A DNA stretch of 64,000 bases from Acanthaster planci (GCF_001949145.1 NW_019091355.1:1427359-1491358); one strand, 5' to 3'. Positions 1 through 13,291 are shown, numbered from the stretch's first letter. Numbers and translations: made by a program. Notes: a model not told the origin generated them from the sequence alone.

Positions 1-896
1 GATAGTTTGTGACAACCAATAGGTCGAGAGAAAAGTGTTGAATAAATATGAATAGCACGTTGAAGTTTACTCACACTAGAGGGGAAATACACTCAACATT
101 ACATAAATGTACAGCAACAGTGTTATTCTTAAACCTTGGAGTGGATTTCAAAAACGGCCTTGAGGGAGTGAGGCAGCCTCCATTCCGTGCGTTACAACTT
201 TCAGGATTGAAATACTCAGCGGTCAGCGTAACTTTGCTTTTCTATCCGATACATAAGTTGTCCCGAGACAAGCGAAGGTACAATATGTTGCAGCGACCTT
301 TGACTTGAATGGACTGTTTGGGAAAGCGCACGAATCTTTGCGAATGAGAAGTGTATTTAGATGTCGTCAATTTGTGTTTTAGATATTTTAGTGTGTCCCA
401 CAAAAGGTAAAAACCCTTGCGGTTGGCTGTTAGAGTCACCGTTTGGCGAAACACAACCAAAAAGACAAACAAAAGAGACCATAATTAGTTGACCTTCAGT
501 GACGTGTGTAAAAGTTTCCATTTAATTTGGTTTTGATTGCCTGAACTATTTTTAAAAGCTGAAAACGAGTTCTGATGTATGTATTGTGTAGCCGCTAGGA
601 TGTTAGGGATTGACTCGAGACTATGGCAACGTGTTGGTCATCGGAACAAGAACTGTTGTCCGGAACAACTTGAAAGGCCGATGCTTCTCCCGATCCTATT
701 GAAGCTAGACGGACTTTATAACTTCGCACCAACAGCTTTGGGAAAAAAATCCACTTGCCCCACTCTCTTTCGAACCGAGTGGGATGTGATTGGTCAAGCG
801 AAGTGACGTATAATACTCTGCATGGAGGGGGCGGGTCCTTGCAGACTCAACTTGTTCACCCATTTTGCCCATAATATGTTGCAGATGTATTGTAGG

Positions 897-940
897 TTTT
901 TTTTTGGGGGGGGGTTGTGTGTGTGTGTGTTTTGGGGGTT
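897..940. repeat. Low-complexity poly-T / poly-G / (GT)n tract
   Basis: A run of T is followed directly by nine or more G, then a GT dinucleotide repeat and further T/G runs. It is a simple-sequence tract in intergenic DNA with no coding meaning. The short open frames crossing it on both strands are artefacts of its composition. Confidence 0.8.
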
Positions 941-3900
941 TCTTTTTGGCGTCCAAGCCTTAAAATGTGGTTTCTTTGTTCTTGCTTCAGTCATCAAGAC
1001 GAACTATCTTTCACCAAAAGAGTGATTCGTGACCAACCCTTTCGCTAACCTACACGTACAACGTGATTAAACGCAAAGGACTGACTGCCTAGGAGGAAAC
1101 GTGTCCTTTTACTAGTATGAACTATGTGATCTCCATTGTAGATGTTTTAAGTGATGTTAGTGTTCTTTGATGTCTCCTTTGTTGATTTTTTAAAACGATT
1201 ATAAATGGTTCAAGGGTTAATAAAATGAGCATTCCTTATGCAGTTAAAGTTGCCAAAGGTTTTTTAATCTAACTTATTTATGTGAGCTTGTAAAGGTGTT
1301 CTTATGCCATGTATAAAAATGGTTTAATACGCACATGCGTTTCGAAGCAACTTTTCTTAAGACAATCTTATTTAAAGTGCACTGCCACTGAAAAGTCACA
1401 TGAACAGCTGCAATTTTTGAACAAGAAGTCTTCTTTTAAAGAAAAGTTAGTTTTTTCTTTTAAGAGGAGTCTTATTTAAAATTAAAACTTTGGCCAATTA
1501 AAGTGCCTTATTTTAAAACTACCAGGTGATTTTAGTACATGTAAATGCGAAACCTGGTGCTTTTTTGTCGATAATTGGCGACGTTTATATTGTATACTTG
1601 TGGAAACTTTCATGGAATATCTCCCTTTTTTTACAAGAAAAGTTGGAAAAAGATCTGATTGGCTGTTGCATTGTTGTGACTTGTTAATCTGTAGGCCCAT
1701 GTTGGTTGTTTTGAGGGAAGTTACTGCGCAGTATGGAAGTTTGAAAGCAGCGCGGCGTTTGCTGTTTTGGCGCAATCTATTGAATATCTGTTTACGACCT
1801 TGCTCTTGCTTATTTATTTCGGGAACGTGCTGAGAAAGCACCGACCCACCACGCCCTATGCGGTCCGGTAAGTCCAGCACAGCCCTGCAGGTAACCCGTA
1901 AACGGAATTGGCTGTGGTTGGTACCTGTGGAAGTGTATTTAAGACATGGTAAGAGAAAAGTTTAATTCGTACGTTCGGATCAGTGCTGTAGTCAAGACCA
2001 TCAGAAGACCAGTCACAAGTAACAGGTTGTACAATGACAAAGGAATGCTTTGGTTGCATGTATAAGCTTATACATGTAGTTACATTTTCTGCCTTTTGTT
2101 TTGGTTTGTGACGACCGAATGGTACCACCCAGCATGAGGTTTGTAACCAGAATCCTATACGTGTATATACATACATGTACCAGGACACTAATCTCATTTG
2201 TTCATTAATTTTGATCAATAGCAAGACTCCTCACTCAGAATACGAGAGTGTCACTCCAAACTCGGACTTCGTAGAAGACAAAAAAGTGCATTGTCACCAT
2301 TGAAAATCGTTTATTTCTATTTGGCATTTGAAATAAGCCCTTCAAAACCTCCCCTTAAGTTCTAAAATGAAAGTTGGAAGTATAGTGCGACAGCATCACA
2401 CGTCGTCGTCTTGCATGCGGCAAGACACCCAGGATATAGAGATGGATATACAATTATACCAACATCGAGATCGGCGAGGCGGGAGATTCAGATGTCTCCA
2501 TGGCAACGGGATGCCATCAATAAACGTGTACGTTTAATTAGAGTCAGCTGGTGAAAGAAGCCCCGACGTTGCTATGGTAATAATGAAATCGTGACGGTGG
2601 CAGACATTCTTCGCAAACAATGGCCAACCAATGTTCATGATACGCGTATGTTCAGAGTATAGGCCTTCAATAATCCATGGGAACGTTGCTTAATTAAACT
2701 GAGACCTAGAAATGATAGCGCCGAGGCCACGGCAGAGATAGCATTCAGGGAAAATCATTAAAAAGAACCGAATAAGGTAGAAAAATTATGTATCTTTTCC
2801 CCCTGAAATTTCTGTGAACCCTGAATGAAATCGTAGCCAAGAGATTTTTTACAGTCCGTGAAAATATACTTCGCTCTGTGTTTTCGAACTTGTGTGTTTG
2901 CGTGATATTTGGCTGGCTGGTATTACTAGTTAATGTCTATCTCAGCCCAGCGAATTAACCGAATATGCGGTGGGTGTCGTATCCACGACTACCAACCAGC
3001 GCAGGAATACATTACCAGCAGAACCCAGCCAATTCAAACTACACTGTAAAACCGCTCAGGCTTTCCCATCGAGAATGTAATGCCGCCGGTTGCTCACAAC
3101 ACATGGGTTAACCATTAACTAGTATGCACTGGGGTATATTAATATGGGTGTACTTTGACCGCTGTGTTTGCTGAGACCGAACCCAGGCAGTGCTTAAAAA
3201 TATGGATTACAACCATTTGTGTCATCAAATACGACATGTCAATTCATGCTAAGTGGAGATATCGGGGAGTCACACTGCGTGACGTGCAGCATGTGTGTAT
3301 ATCACGAGATTGCATGATGATACGACCAGGTCGACCTCGGAATCCGGTTCACTTGAAAACGCTGCGCCCGTGCGGTTTTTCCTGCTCAAACATCATTCAC
3401 ACTCGCGTTGTTGACAGCTGGAGTCACTTCCCTGGTTTCTAGTCTTCCATTGGAGTAAAGTAATTCAGACAAGGAATTCCCCCGTTGATACAACACAAGC
3501 CAGACCAAGGTAGGTCATGATTGCCCCGTCATTTGTATTTTAAACCCACCCAGTCCAAACCCAACAATGTTCCATAGGCCTATATGGAATTTTATAGGCA
3601 CTTTTATGGTTTGGGTCTGTGTCGGTCACTCTATGCCACTTTCCTTTGTGTCAAGCTGGTGCCATACTTTGTATATACAGATTTGCATTTATAATTTTAA
3701 CAGATACTTTGTTATGAATGAAGATTTATTCCTTTCACGGGTAGGTCGGCACCCTTTTCGCCCTACTGCATTTCAGTTTTATAGATTTTGAACATGAATC
3801 AATCACCAACGCCTTTTGATTCTCACCCGTTCTGGGTAAATGACGCTCGAGGCTGGTTCAAGTTCTCCAACAAAAGGCTGTAAATTGATTTCCAACTGAG

Positions 3901-5669
3901 GCAACCATGTATGCAAGGTGGACTTGGGTGGCTTGATGAGCCCCCATTGGGAAGAGATATCATTTAAGGGGTTGTTTTACTTTCTGACAAGCGAATACAA
4001 TGAACATCTACATTTTAAACTACTAGCTCCGATGTAGCCGTACATCCTAGCCCATGTGGTGCATGCAAACGAGATCGGGGGGGGGGGGATTTCGATCCGA
4101 GCCCCACCCCAAATCCTGAGTGCACCGCTGAGTATGCTACAAAGCCAGTTCGTATTTTTCTTTGTAGCGGTATGGATTTCTGATATAAATGACAGTGACT
4201 GTCCAATTATTGTACCGTTGATGCATGTGAACCGTGGCTCACTCTGGCCGGCATCAATGTTCACAACGATTTTCAAAGTGATTAATTTTATAGGATCATT
4301 CTCAGCCTTGGACATTGGGTCAAGACGGTGATCTTTTAATCTCGTTTTAGTACCACACTCCTCCGTGTATAGACCTAAGTGAGTGAGTGTGTGTGTGTGT
4401 TCAACATGAAATAGGAGATGAGTCTGGCACAAACAAGTTTTATTCAGCAACTTCCCAGAAATACGACACCGCAAGGAAATGGTTGCGGAATCCGGATGGA
4501 GAACTGGGCGATGATAGTGAAGGTGTGCTTCACAATTCATTTGTGTACCGTTGTAGTGCAACACCACCCCGGGTTTCAACCTACATTAATTTTATGCATT
4601 GCCTGAAACCATACATAATGTTCTTATATGTAGTGTGAGAAAATTCTTCGATTAAATTCCTTTGTAAGATCACGCAGAGCGTTAAGTGCCTTGTGTTGTT
4701 GATGTAAATAAACTAAATAGTTTGGGAATTACAGGCGATATGGATTCATGATGAACTGGCAAATGTTTTGTTAAATTCAATAAAATATGTGCATGAAATT
4801 TGCTTACTCAACTGCATGTTTCGAGAAAACAATTTTCCCCTGATTTAAAAGCCTTAACTCTGCCACTTTTAATATGACGGTATCGTAATTGGCAGATTCC
4901 TCACGCGGATTTGAGTGAAAGGCGAAGATTTGGTAGATATAACAGCAAGTATCACGAGAAAGACAATTAGTTCGTTGACGTCATGAAATCCATTTTCGCT
5001 TTCACTTTAGTCGCCTGGCCCAGCTTGAGCGTGTTTGCCATGATAGTAACGTTCAAGTTGTATTTACTGGCTACAAAAATTGTCGCATGATGTTGAAGGC
5101 GGAAATCTTGTGAGATCATTGCGATTATTAATCGGCCGAGCTGGAGGGAATGGCTCGCGAGGTTGGCTACATTATGGAAGTGTTTCAGTTTTTGTCTTTT
5201 ACTTTAAATTCTCTTTGTTTCTTGTCTTTGTTTTTCTTTTTTAATTATTTGTTTACTTTATTCTTTTGTTTTGAGTTGAGCAAATCGTAATAAAGGAAAG
5301 CATGTGGCTGTTCTCAATTTCAGCCGTGCAGATGCAGAAATATGTGACATCAATAAAGTCAAGAGATTTGTAGCCCTTTCAGCGAAGTGTGGCATAGGGG
5401 TCGTGTCTGCTGGGGATCGCACGCAGTCACAGATCGATAACATTTGGGTGACAAATTTGCGAGCCAAACTAAATGGAGAACATAAATCATGACTATGCTT
5501 TGCGCCTTGCCCATTTTGATATATGCCTATTTTGTTTGACGGAATAGCAACAGTTAATTCCATCCTTTAAGATGTGCTATAAATCCTAGAGCGCGTAAAG
5601 TGAGTGGACAATGGGTCTTTCGTGTACTGAATTTAGGGCCTGTATAACAGCTTCGGCATCATCATGTGG

Positions 5670-5750
5670 GGTCGTGCTCAGGATTGGCTAATGTAGTGGG
5701 TATGGAAAAGGCTTTTTGTATTTTGTCCATGATTCAAATCCCAGACGCTA
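5670..5750 (+). repeat. Possible degenerate tRNA-like (SINE-like) segment
   Basis: GATTCAAATCC at about 5733-5743 matches the consensus of an RNA polymerase III B box. About 50 bases upstream, TGGCTAATGTAGTGG loosely resembles an A box. The spacing fits a tRNA-derived SINE head. I could not form a convincing cloverleaf, so this is not called a tRNA gene. Confidence 0.2.
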
Positions 5751-7411
5751 CGACTTGTCTTTGTATTCCAGCAGTTTCTTGTTGAAAACGATCGGTTTGA
5801 TGCTGTTTAAGTACCGCCAAGATTTGTTGCCCTAGATTTTTTTTCGAAGGGGAAAAACATGTTGTCGGCTTGAGCCTAGCTTATTAGTATGACGCCCATA
5901 TTACACAATACGATGATATATTAACTCCACGTACTTAATATCTGCATTTTTGCTGTGAAGGCTTCCTTTATTAAAGGCAAAGGGTTTTCTTTTCGGATAT
6001 ATGACACATCACGTATGACGTGTAAAATGCCGTGCACTGATAGTCCATTAGCGTGTGTAATAATTACAAATAAATGTCATTGTTATAAGAAAAGTTATTT
6101 AAGCTTGTTATCCTTCGAAAGTGCACTCCGAAAGGACAAGTTTAGCTACACGTTTTTATTGTGGGTTTGATTTAAAGGGACAGGTCCGTTGCGATCGTAT
6201 ATACGCACGAGCGGTTTGTAGGGAAGGATTAGTTAATTTTTGAATTGCATATTCACGCCATACACAAGCGACACAAGGAAAAGAGGAATAGATCTGATGA
6301 TGTTTTATTCCATTTTGTTGATTGAACCAAAGTAAGAGCAAACACATCGGGTGCGTTGCACGTACAGTTCGTTCCATAACAGGGCGTACCTATTCCAAAG
6401 TCCACCATTTTCGTCACTAATTTCCGCGAACACCGAAGACAACCATATTGCATTTGTCAGTATCCGGGATTCTATTTGCACTCGAATATGCGCACAGAGT
6501 GTATGCTCAGAACTACATCTGATAAAATGTCAACATTATTGTCTAAAGGAAGACCTCAGATCTAAGAAGGTAATCTCACACGTCTTTTACAGTCCTATAG
6601 TTTCCAAGGAACAATTTGTGATAGTTCACAGCATGTCGTTGAGGTTATATTTGTACCACTCGCTGTGTCAGGTCACAGCCAAAGTGACGCTTAATTAACT
6701 CTTATCAACTTAACAAAATTCCATATCCATGCATGTTTCCAGTATTTTGAAATATTGGGAACTGTGCGACTTTTTGCCGTGTTGTCTATATTGGAATTAA
6801 AAAATAGTTTTGCTAAACTGTAGGTGAATAGAAATAAACATAACGTGCGAAGGTTGACTTATCGCCATTGGTGGATGCTTACATTATCGTTTGAGTCATT
6901 TCAGTACTGTTCGCAGTGGCTTAACTACTGGGGGGAGGGGGGCATGTGCCCCTAGCAGATGGGGCAGCTTATATTCTTGTGGTCCCCCCTTGAAAAAAGG
7001 TGCGCATCCCGGGTCAGATATTTAGCCCTATTTCCGCCATCGACTGTTCTGTGCTCATCATGCACATTCTTCTCAAGGAAACACAAGTAATACCTTTTTT
7101 ATGATTTGAAGTCAACCTCTGTGGAATCACAATCCCCTTGAAATTGCATAATGACTTCGATCCCGCAAGCCCGATGCCACGTGACAGTCGAACTCAGGGT
7201 AAAGAAACTAGGACCAACACTTAATTTCTGCGCACTGAGCATGCTCACTTGGCTCAGATTGGGATAGTTCATCTGGTTTAAACATTGAACATGACCCAGT
7301 GTAAAATGCTGGGCCACATAATAGTCACAAATGCAGCACAACCTCTTTTATCGGCCTTTGAAAGCGGTCATAGGTCTATATTTAATTTACCAAACAGGTA
7401 TATCCATCACC

Positions 7412-10400
7412 ATGGGGCGTAAGACAGAACCCTTGCGCCAGGAGACAGCACAGCAGCCACCGCCCCCCTACACCGTCAACCAACAGATGAGATACCCCGA
7501 AATGAGAGATCAAGGTTACTATTTACAGAGTGTTCCCCAGCAACCCCAGCAGCCTTATGGCAGACCACAACAACCGCTGGTGGGCATAAGACTTCTTTAC
7601 ATTTAGAGTCCGTGTAGGAACAGTCTCCCAAATGAGATTTAATAAGATAGTGTCTGGTAATTAACTTTCATATGTGTCTAAAGAGCATGTAATGTTTGAG
7701 GAAACCAAACCTACCTATTTGAAAAGAACAAATTCCTTGTCATGTGGAAATTTAAAATCATTGTATTTTTTTTCCTTCATGAAATAGCCACAGGCACAGC
7801 AACAATCTGCGCAGAAACGCCCCCCACAGCAACAGCAGCAGCAACGACCCAGACAACAGCAACAAAAACAACAACGACAACAGCAACAACAACGACAACA
7901 GAAACAACCAAAGATGCGCCAACAGCAGCAGAAGGTCCAGCAACAACAGCAGCATCAGCAGCACAGAAGGCCGTCGCTCCGACGGTTTCGAAGGGCCCCA
8001 CCCGGCGTGGAGGTCAGCCCCTGCATCAAGTACACCCTGTTCTTCCTCAACATGGTCTTCTGGCTACTGGGCGTGTTCCTGTTGGGGTTCGGAATTTGGG
8101 GCGTGGTCTCGAAGGCGTTGGCCAGTGTCGAGGCAATTGCAGAGGTGGGCTGGACTTTGAGTCACTTAACCTCTTGGGTGTCTATCAAAGATTTTTGTTT
8201 TGTTTTCAAAGTGCAGAATCGGAGGGAAAGCGATTGTGATCACCATCACCGCTTCTCCATAATTTGCAAATTTACAGAAATTGTTATCCCAGACCATTCA
8301 AAGGGTATTTTGGCGAGTTTTGCTCACCAAGTTTCTGAAAGCCTTACGTGCATTTTTAAAATGAATTTATGTACCCAAATGAACGTTGAGGGTGAGCATT
8401 CTTCATATGATAGGTGTGGTAAGGGCTGGGTGCTTGAACGAATAAAAATGATTGCGCCCAGCAATCGAACAAACGAACTTCAAGATCCCCATTGACCCCT
8501 TTACTGGAAGACAGTTTGTCATCTTCAATTTGTGGACGGGATCACCGTAACATTCCAGACTCACTCGTTCCACACTCAGGTGGCCGGCATCGGCTTCGAC
8601 CCGATGTATGGCTTCATCATCGTCGGCGCCGTCATCTTCATCTTGGCTACCAGTGGCTGCATCGGAGCTCTCCGAGAGAACACCTGCATGCTCAAGTTCT
8701 TCGCCTACACCCTCATTCTCATCTTCCTAGCCGAGATCACCATCGGTGTGCTGGCTTACTTCTATCAGGACAAAGTGTTCGCCATTCTGGAGGGCTGGAT
8801 CAACAGCTCCATCAGAGATTACTATGGTGAGTATACGGCGCGAAATAATTCACATGCTCTCTTTTCAATTTTCTGAATTTCGGTTCTGGTTCATTTCACA
8901 TTAGGCCTAAACATGTGCCTGAGAGTAGCACCTTACTTCATAGTTGATATTTTTGTGTGCGTCATTCTACCTTTATATCACCTAAGCTTTGCTGCTTGTG
9001 GGAGGCTTCACACGATGCAATGGAGCTTCGTGAACCTACTGAATGGTATTCACACATTTTACTTAAATCGTGCATGTCAAACAGGTACCAAATTTGCTGG
9101 TCTGTGTGTATCGAAAGATACCATCTGGTGTCAAAAATTATGCCCATGTCAAAAAGGCCTCTCCCTTGTAATCTCTTGGGTTGAGGGCGCTTTACAGACC
9201 TATTTGGAATCGCTCCTATTCGTAATAATGGTACCCTTTGTACCAACTGTAAGGTCACGTCGTACCGTTAGGAAGAGCACTGAGCTATTATGTGTATGGT
9301 CTTTTCACAGACGACCCAGACACGCAATTTATACTCGACGGATTGCAAGAGAACCTTCAGTGTTGCGGTTCAGCCAACGGGCCTGCTGATTGGGAGAAAA
9401 ACATGTAAGAGGTTCAATCATTATGATTAATGGGGGCGGTACCTCACCCTAAAAACCTGTGACCCTGAACAGGGTGAAATTTGCACTCTGTGAAGCCATG
9501 CTCTTTGGCTGTTTCGCACATACCTCATTGTACCATGGTTTAGTGCTACGTCGATTCGAATATTTCGCTATTCGAATACTTGACCTTCAATTCGATCGAT
9601 CGATTCGATTCGATCGGTCTTACCGACCGGCAGACTGTTGCAATAATACACACAATTGTACATTATAATCACTAATCACCTCTCACGTCTAGGACTCCAG
9701 TCACGATTTAGCAAGATTTAGAGAGGAACAACACTTCTTGCCCTTAAATAAGTTTTAATGAACAAGTTACTTTTTGAATCATTGTAGGATTTCTGTCACT
9801 TTTCATTTGAATCTGCTTGAAGCAAGCCTCCATAATATTTCCTCATTTAAAACAAAAGAAAATTCTCCCTTCATTTTCATTAATTTGCACTCGAGTATTC
9901 AAAATTAGGGATGTAATATTCGAATATTCGATACTCGATCAAATATCCGGATATACCGTGGTTGGACAAATCTGGCACAGATGCTTTACATGAACAAGGG
10001 CTTCTGCGCGACTGGTATCCAAACCACCGTGTAACTTACTTTCAAGGAATATCATAATTTGGTTCCAGTTAAAAAAATCCGTAAGGGTCACTGCTAAAGA
10101 CCTTTCAATGGTTTCCTGCAAAAAATCATGACTAGGTTCTACTGAATTTTGTGTGTGTCAAGTCGCACCACTCGAACAAAACTTGTATTGAAACACGGAC
10201 GAACGCGCAGTCAGCAAAAAAAGACATGCATGAGATTGGTGTTGGAAAATTATTAACAGATCGGCTTCAGTCCCGTGTCACCTTTGCAGCTCTGTCCAAA
10301 AAGCAACTGCCGAAATTATTGTTGAAAACCTAGGTTGGTTTGAAAATAGTTATTGGACAATAAGCTCCTCGTATAAGAATAATTTGTTCAGGTAAGCTGT

Positions 10401-11208
10401 CATTTTGATTTCAAATCGAGCTCCGAGATTGTCGTTTCTCATGATATACAGCATTTACCGAGCTCGAACGTCGTAAGCTAAGCGCAAATTACCTTTCTAC
10501 AGAGTTTGAGCATTTTGTTGCTTCATACGAATATAGTGCACAAATGGACTGCATCAAGGCCCTATTCTCACAACAATAATGGTATCAGAGCGTCATGTGC
10601 ACTATTCCCACTCTCTGCATTTTGGACTTCATTACACACAATAGCATGTGAGTAAACGTTTCGCCCTCTTGCTCTCGTGTGAAGATCATGTGACGTTATC
10701 TTTGACGTCATCTTTGAAGCATCTTTCTCTTGTGATTTGACAAGTATTTAACAGCTATTTCAAAACGTTAATTCCTTTCCTGTTTCATGAGACAGAAGAG
10801 AACCGCTTGCTTCAAGTCTGCGTCGCGTAACCACATTATCCAATCTTTTTCGTAAAAAGTGTGACATGGTCAATTCGCTTCGCTCTTGCATGCCTTTGTA
10901 GATATTTCAACTGCAGCTCACCGGCTCGATCCAAGTGCAGCGTGCCTTACTCCTGTTGTCAGGCAGACCCGGTGGCCGACGTGGTCAACTATCAGTGTGG
11001 CTACGGGGCCCTGGAGCCCCGCGAACCGAGCCAGCCCCGGCCGGACGTCTACTTCACCGGCTGCGTGAACGCCATGAAGGACTGGTTCATTAGCAACGCT
11101 ATCGTGCTGGGCGTGGCTGGTGGTGTACTCATCATTATGGAGTGTCTGGTCATTTGCCTAGCCAAGTCGCTGGTCAACGACATCGAGTGCGTCAAATCGT
11201 ACTGGTAG
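7412..11208 (+). CDS. TspanC8-type tetraspanin with long Gln-rich N-terminal tail
   Basis: Five exons join in frame: 7412-7579, 7788-8144, 8580-8826, 9311-9404 and 10902-11208, giving 390 aa. Family members are four-pass membrane proteins; TspanC8 members bind the metalloprotease ADAM10 and direct its trafficking and substrate choice. TM1 begins about residue 135 (CIKYTLFFLN), TM2 follows GFDPMYGF, TM3 follows GALRENTC, and TM4 is near the C-terminus (AIVLGVAGGVLII). The large loop carries CCG (275-277), IYFNC, PYSCC, QCGY and a final TGC, making eight cysteines, which is the TspanC8 signature. Every intron has GT-AG ends. The first 134 residues are odd: most tetraspanins have about 10-20 there. 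This tail holds a PPPPY stretch (a PPxY-type WW-binding motif) and then a Gln/Arg-rich run in exon 2. The family call is firm; which vertebrate paralogue it matches (TSPAN5/14/17/33-like) is not. Confidence 0.9.
7788..7985 (+). repeat. CAG/CAA-rich tract encoding poly-Gln
   Basis: The first 60 or so codons of tetraspanin exon 2 are mostly CAG and CAA broken by Arg, Lys and Pro codons. The mix of CAG and CAA shows an old, interrupted polyglutamine rather than a pure expandable triplet run. Because CAG is also the acceptor consensus, the start of this exon has several competing AG sites; 7788 is chosen because it follows a pyrimidine-rich stretch and keeps phase 0 with exon 1. Confidence 0.8.
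9553..9955. repeat. TTCGAA/TCGAT-rich segment in tetraspanin intron 4
   Basis: Clustered ATTCGAATA and CGATCGATTCGATTCGATC motifs lie at about 9553-9616, and a second cluster (GTAATATTCGAATATTCG and neighbours) at about 9912-9945 just after TAGGGATG. AGGGATG next to such motifs is reminiscent of hAT-type non-autonomous element ends. I see no transposase, and the outer boundaries are not defined. Confidence 0.3.
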
Positions 11209-11799
11209 TTCATCGACCACCAATTCTGTAGATGCTCTCCAACATTCACTTAAATATGAAGACTTCAAGTAGCACGCAAAGCATGGATGTGCAGGTTTAT
11301 ATTTTCACCGTAGTGGTAAGTAATGGACAAAGACACCATACGGTATTGACGTTAATTCCACATTTTTTTGCATAGCGTGGTCATCAGTTAACAGTGTCAG
11401 AAAAGGCACACACAGGCTTCCAGTTTGTTTCCATCGATTGTTGCCTATATTTCCTGTGATCAACCCAAAGACCTCGGAACGTCAACCTGGGATGCTAAGG
11501 GAAAATCAGCTCACAACGCGGTCTGTTTGTAGTCGAGTCCATCACGGATCAAATCAGAAGTCGCTAAACGAATTCCGGTCATAAATTACAAGGAGGAGAA
11601 AACAAACGGCCTGCTGCAAATGCACGAGGACTTCATATCTTGTGAATGACCTGTGTATAGGCTCGTAAGGATTGGCAAGGACTTGTGAGAACTGAATTAT
11701 ACAACACTACTCTCAACACTAACAACTGCTAATGAGGCACTGACACCCCAATTGGCGGGTCAGAATAGACGACATCAAAGAATGTGTTTGTTCATAATT

Positions 11800-11805
11800 A
11801 ATAAA
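11800..11805 (+). terminator. Candidate polyadenylation signal of the tetraspanin gene
   Basis: AATAAA lies about 590 bases after the tetraspanin stop codon, and a second AATAAA follows about 30 bases later. The spacing is typical for an animal 3' UTR. The next gene (CLCA-A) converges from the other strand, so transcription of this gene should end in this interval. Confidence 0.4.
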
Positions 11806-12788
11806 CGTAGCTTGTTTCCCACAATTACAAATAAAAATTAACTAGAGCAAAATCCAGCACGCTTACTTTGAGATTATACATCAATTCTGTGCTGAGATTC
11901 TATTCATTGTGACCACTAATCTGTAAATTTCATTCATTGAGACAACATGTTCACGGTTGACAGTTGCCCGTGTTATGATTTATTACAAAAATCTTTATTG
12001 TCCAAGAGGAAATGGTATCAGCCTGTTGGAGTCGCTGTTCTCAAAAAGGTTTAGCACACGGAGAGATTGACTAATTAATTAGGTAGATATTGCACATTGA
12101 AATCAAGACCAATGATTCACTGAAATAATAAATCAACATGGTGCTCATTAATTGCTAGTAATTATTGACTGTGATACCATTCATTTGTTTGACAAATTGT
12201 AAATTATATTATAAATGAAACCATTTCATGGTATCATAAAGTAAACATTTTAGATCATAGAGGCCTCAATATTTTTGTACTTCTGCTGCAGGGCAGCCCA
12301 TGCATTTTACTCATTCGTGCTATTTTCTTGTTTAGCAAAGAAAATGAAGATTCGATAACTTTCTGACTGTTATGAAGTAAAATCTTAAAAAAATAAACAT
12401 GTTTTTAAACTTTTCCAAAGTGGCTTTTGGACTGATTTTTTTGTACGCAATCCAATTCCTTTACACTAAAATGGCAGATCGTTGAAGTTTGCGGTCTTCA
12501 GACTTTTTCCAGTATACAAAAACACGTGATTTCCCGAAAAAGCAAATCTCAATTCAGAGTGGGCGGGACATGTGGTATTGTCTTCTACAACTTTTACAAA
12601 ATGGGGACAATATTACCGCCAAACATCAGTTTTGAATTGACACATTGTTTGACAATCGATTTCCATAATTGATAGCTGCATTCCACTGATATCCCTGTCT
12701 CAGGAAGGAATGACCGACTGGAAAGCGAGGCAATATTTCTAAAATCAGCCAAAAGTCATTGCTTTTGTATGTGTGATACTGACTTCAC

Positions 12789-13041
12789 GGGCGGATCCAG
12801 CGGATGGGGGGGGGGTAACGGTGAGCATGACCCCCCCCCCAACAAGCTCCAAAGTTGTTTTAAAAATAAAAAAAAAGAAAGGCAATTGTTTTGATCTATT
12901 TCACCCGTTTCTTCTCAAAGCGTGTAAAAAGCCTGTAAAGCACCCTCACCCCACAGAAAGGCTAAAGCAGGTCCCTTGAAATAATTCACAAATGTGTGGC
13001 CCCAACAAGTTCCCCTTTCAAAGTTGGTTCTGGGTCCGCCC
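12789..13041. mobile_element. MITE-like element with GGGCGGATCCAG inverted ends
   Basis: GGGCGGATCCAG at 12789-12800 is matched by CTGGGTCCGCCC at 13030-13041, an inverted repeat with one mismatch over 12 bases. Inside the left end are ten G (12806-12815) and, 15 bases later, ten C (12831-12840), able to form a strong stem. The element is about 250 bp with no coding capacity. Short non-autonomous elements with GGGCGGATCC-like ends are common in animal genomes; assignment to a named family is not possible here. Confidence 0.45.
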
Positions 13042-13285
13042 TTGAAAAGGGTTTGCTACCAAAGATGTGACAGACCATCCACAATTGTTAATTGTGAAAA
13101 TGCAATTATGAACTACACGTGCACTTTCAATGTACCCGCGTTTCTTCTTATTTCCATTCACTGTTCATCCAATTTAGATACTGCACGGGCTTAATACCAG
13201 TGGTTTATAGACTGAGTGTATCTTGTGATGAAAACGAAAGTCTTTCTTTCATTTTTCTATTATAACAAAAGGTCATAGCTTGGCA

Positions 13286-13291
13286 TTTATT
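13286..13291 (-). terminator. Candidate polyadenylation signal of CLCA-A
   Basis: TTTATT on the plus strand reads AATAAA on the minus strand, about 500 bases after the CLCA-A stop codon. It is a plausible poly(A) signal, unsupported by transcript data. Confidence 0.35.

Larger units (their letters stand above)
1..7411. other. 5' intergenic region without a convincing gene
   Basis: No open frame here shows a recognisable domain or a chain of in-frame exons. The region holds a T/G/(GT)n low-complexity tract (about 897-940), a 12-base G run (4077-4088), a short GT tract near 4388-4400, and a possible degenerate tRNA-like segment near 5670-5750. The last part must contain the promoter and any 5' untranslated exon of the tetraspanin gene. 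A sequence resembling an acceptor (ccaaacag, 7390-7397) precedes its start codon by about 14 bases, which suggests an upstream non-coding exon. An AATAAA-type hexamer near 1218 could end an upstream plus-strand gene, but no coding exon for it is visible. Confidence 0.5.

Noticed and set aside
3977-4579. A 200-codon minus-strand open frame
   Set aside because: It has no recognisable domain, crosses a G-run and a GT tract, and has low-complexity segments. It looks like chance or decayed repeat sequence.
5670-5750. A functional tRNA gene
   Set aside because: Only B-box and weak A-box matches are present; the acceptor and anticodon stems do not form convincingly.
7777-8001. Leu-, Ala- and Val-rich frames opposite the tetraspanin poly-Gln exon
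   Set aside because: They are shadows of the CAG/CAA tract on the other strand.
8913-9389. A 158-codon plus-strand open frame
   Set aside because: It lies mostly in tetraspanin intron 3 in a frame different from exon 4 and shows no domain.
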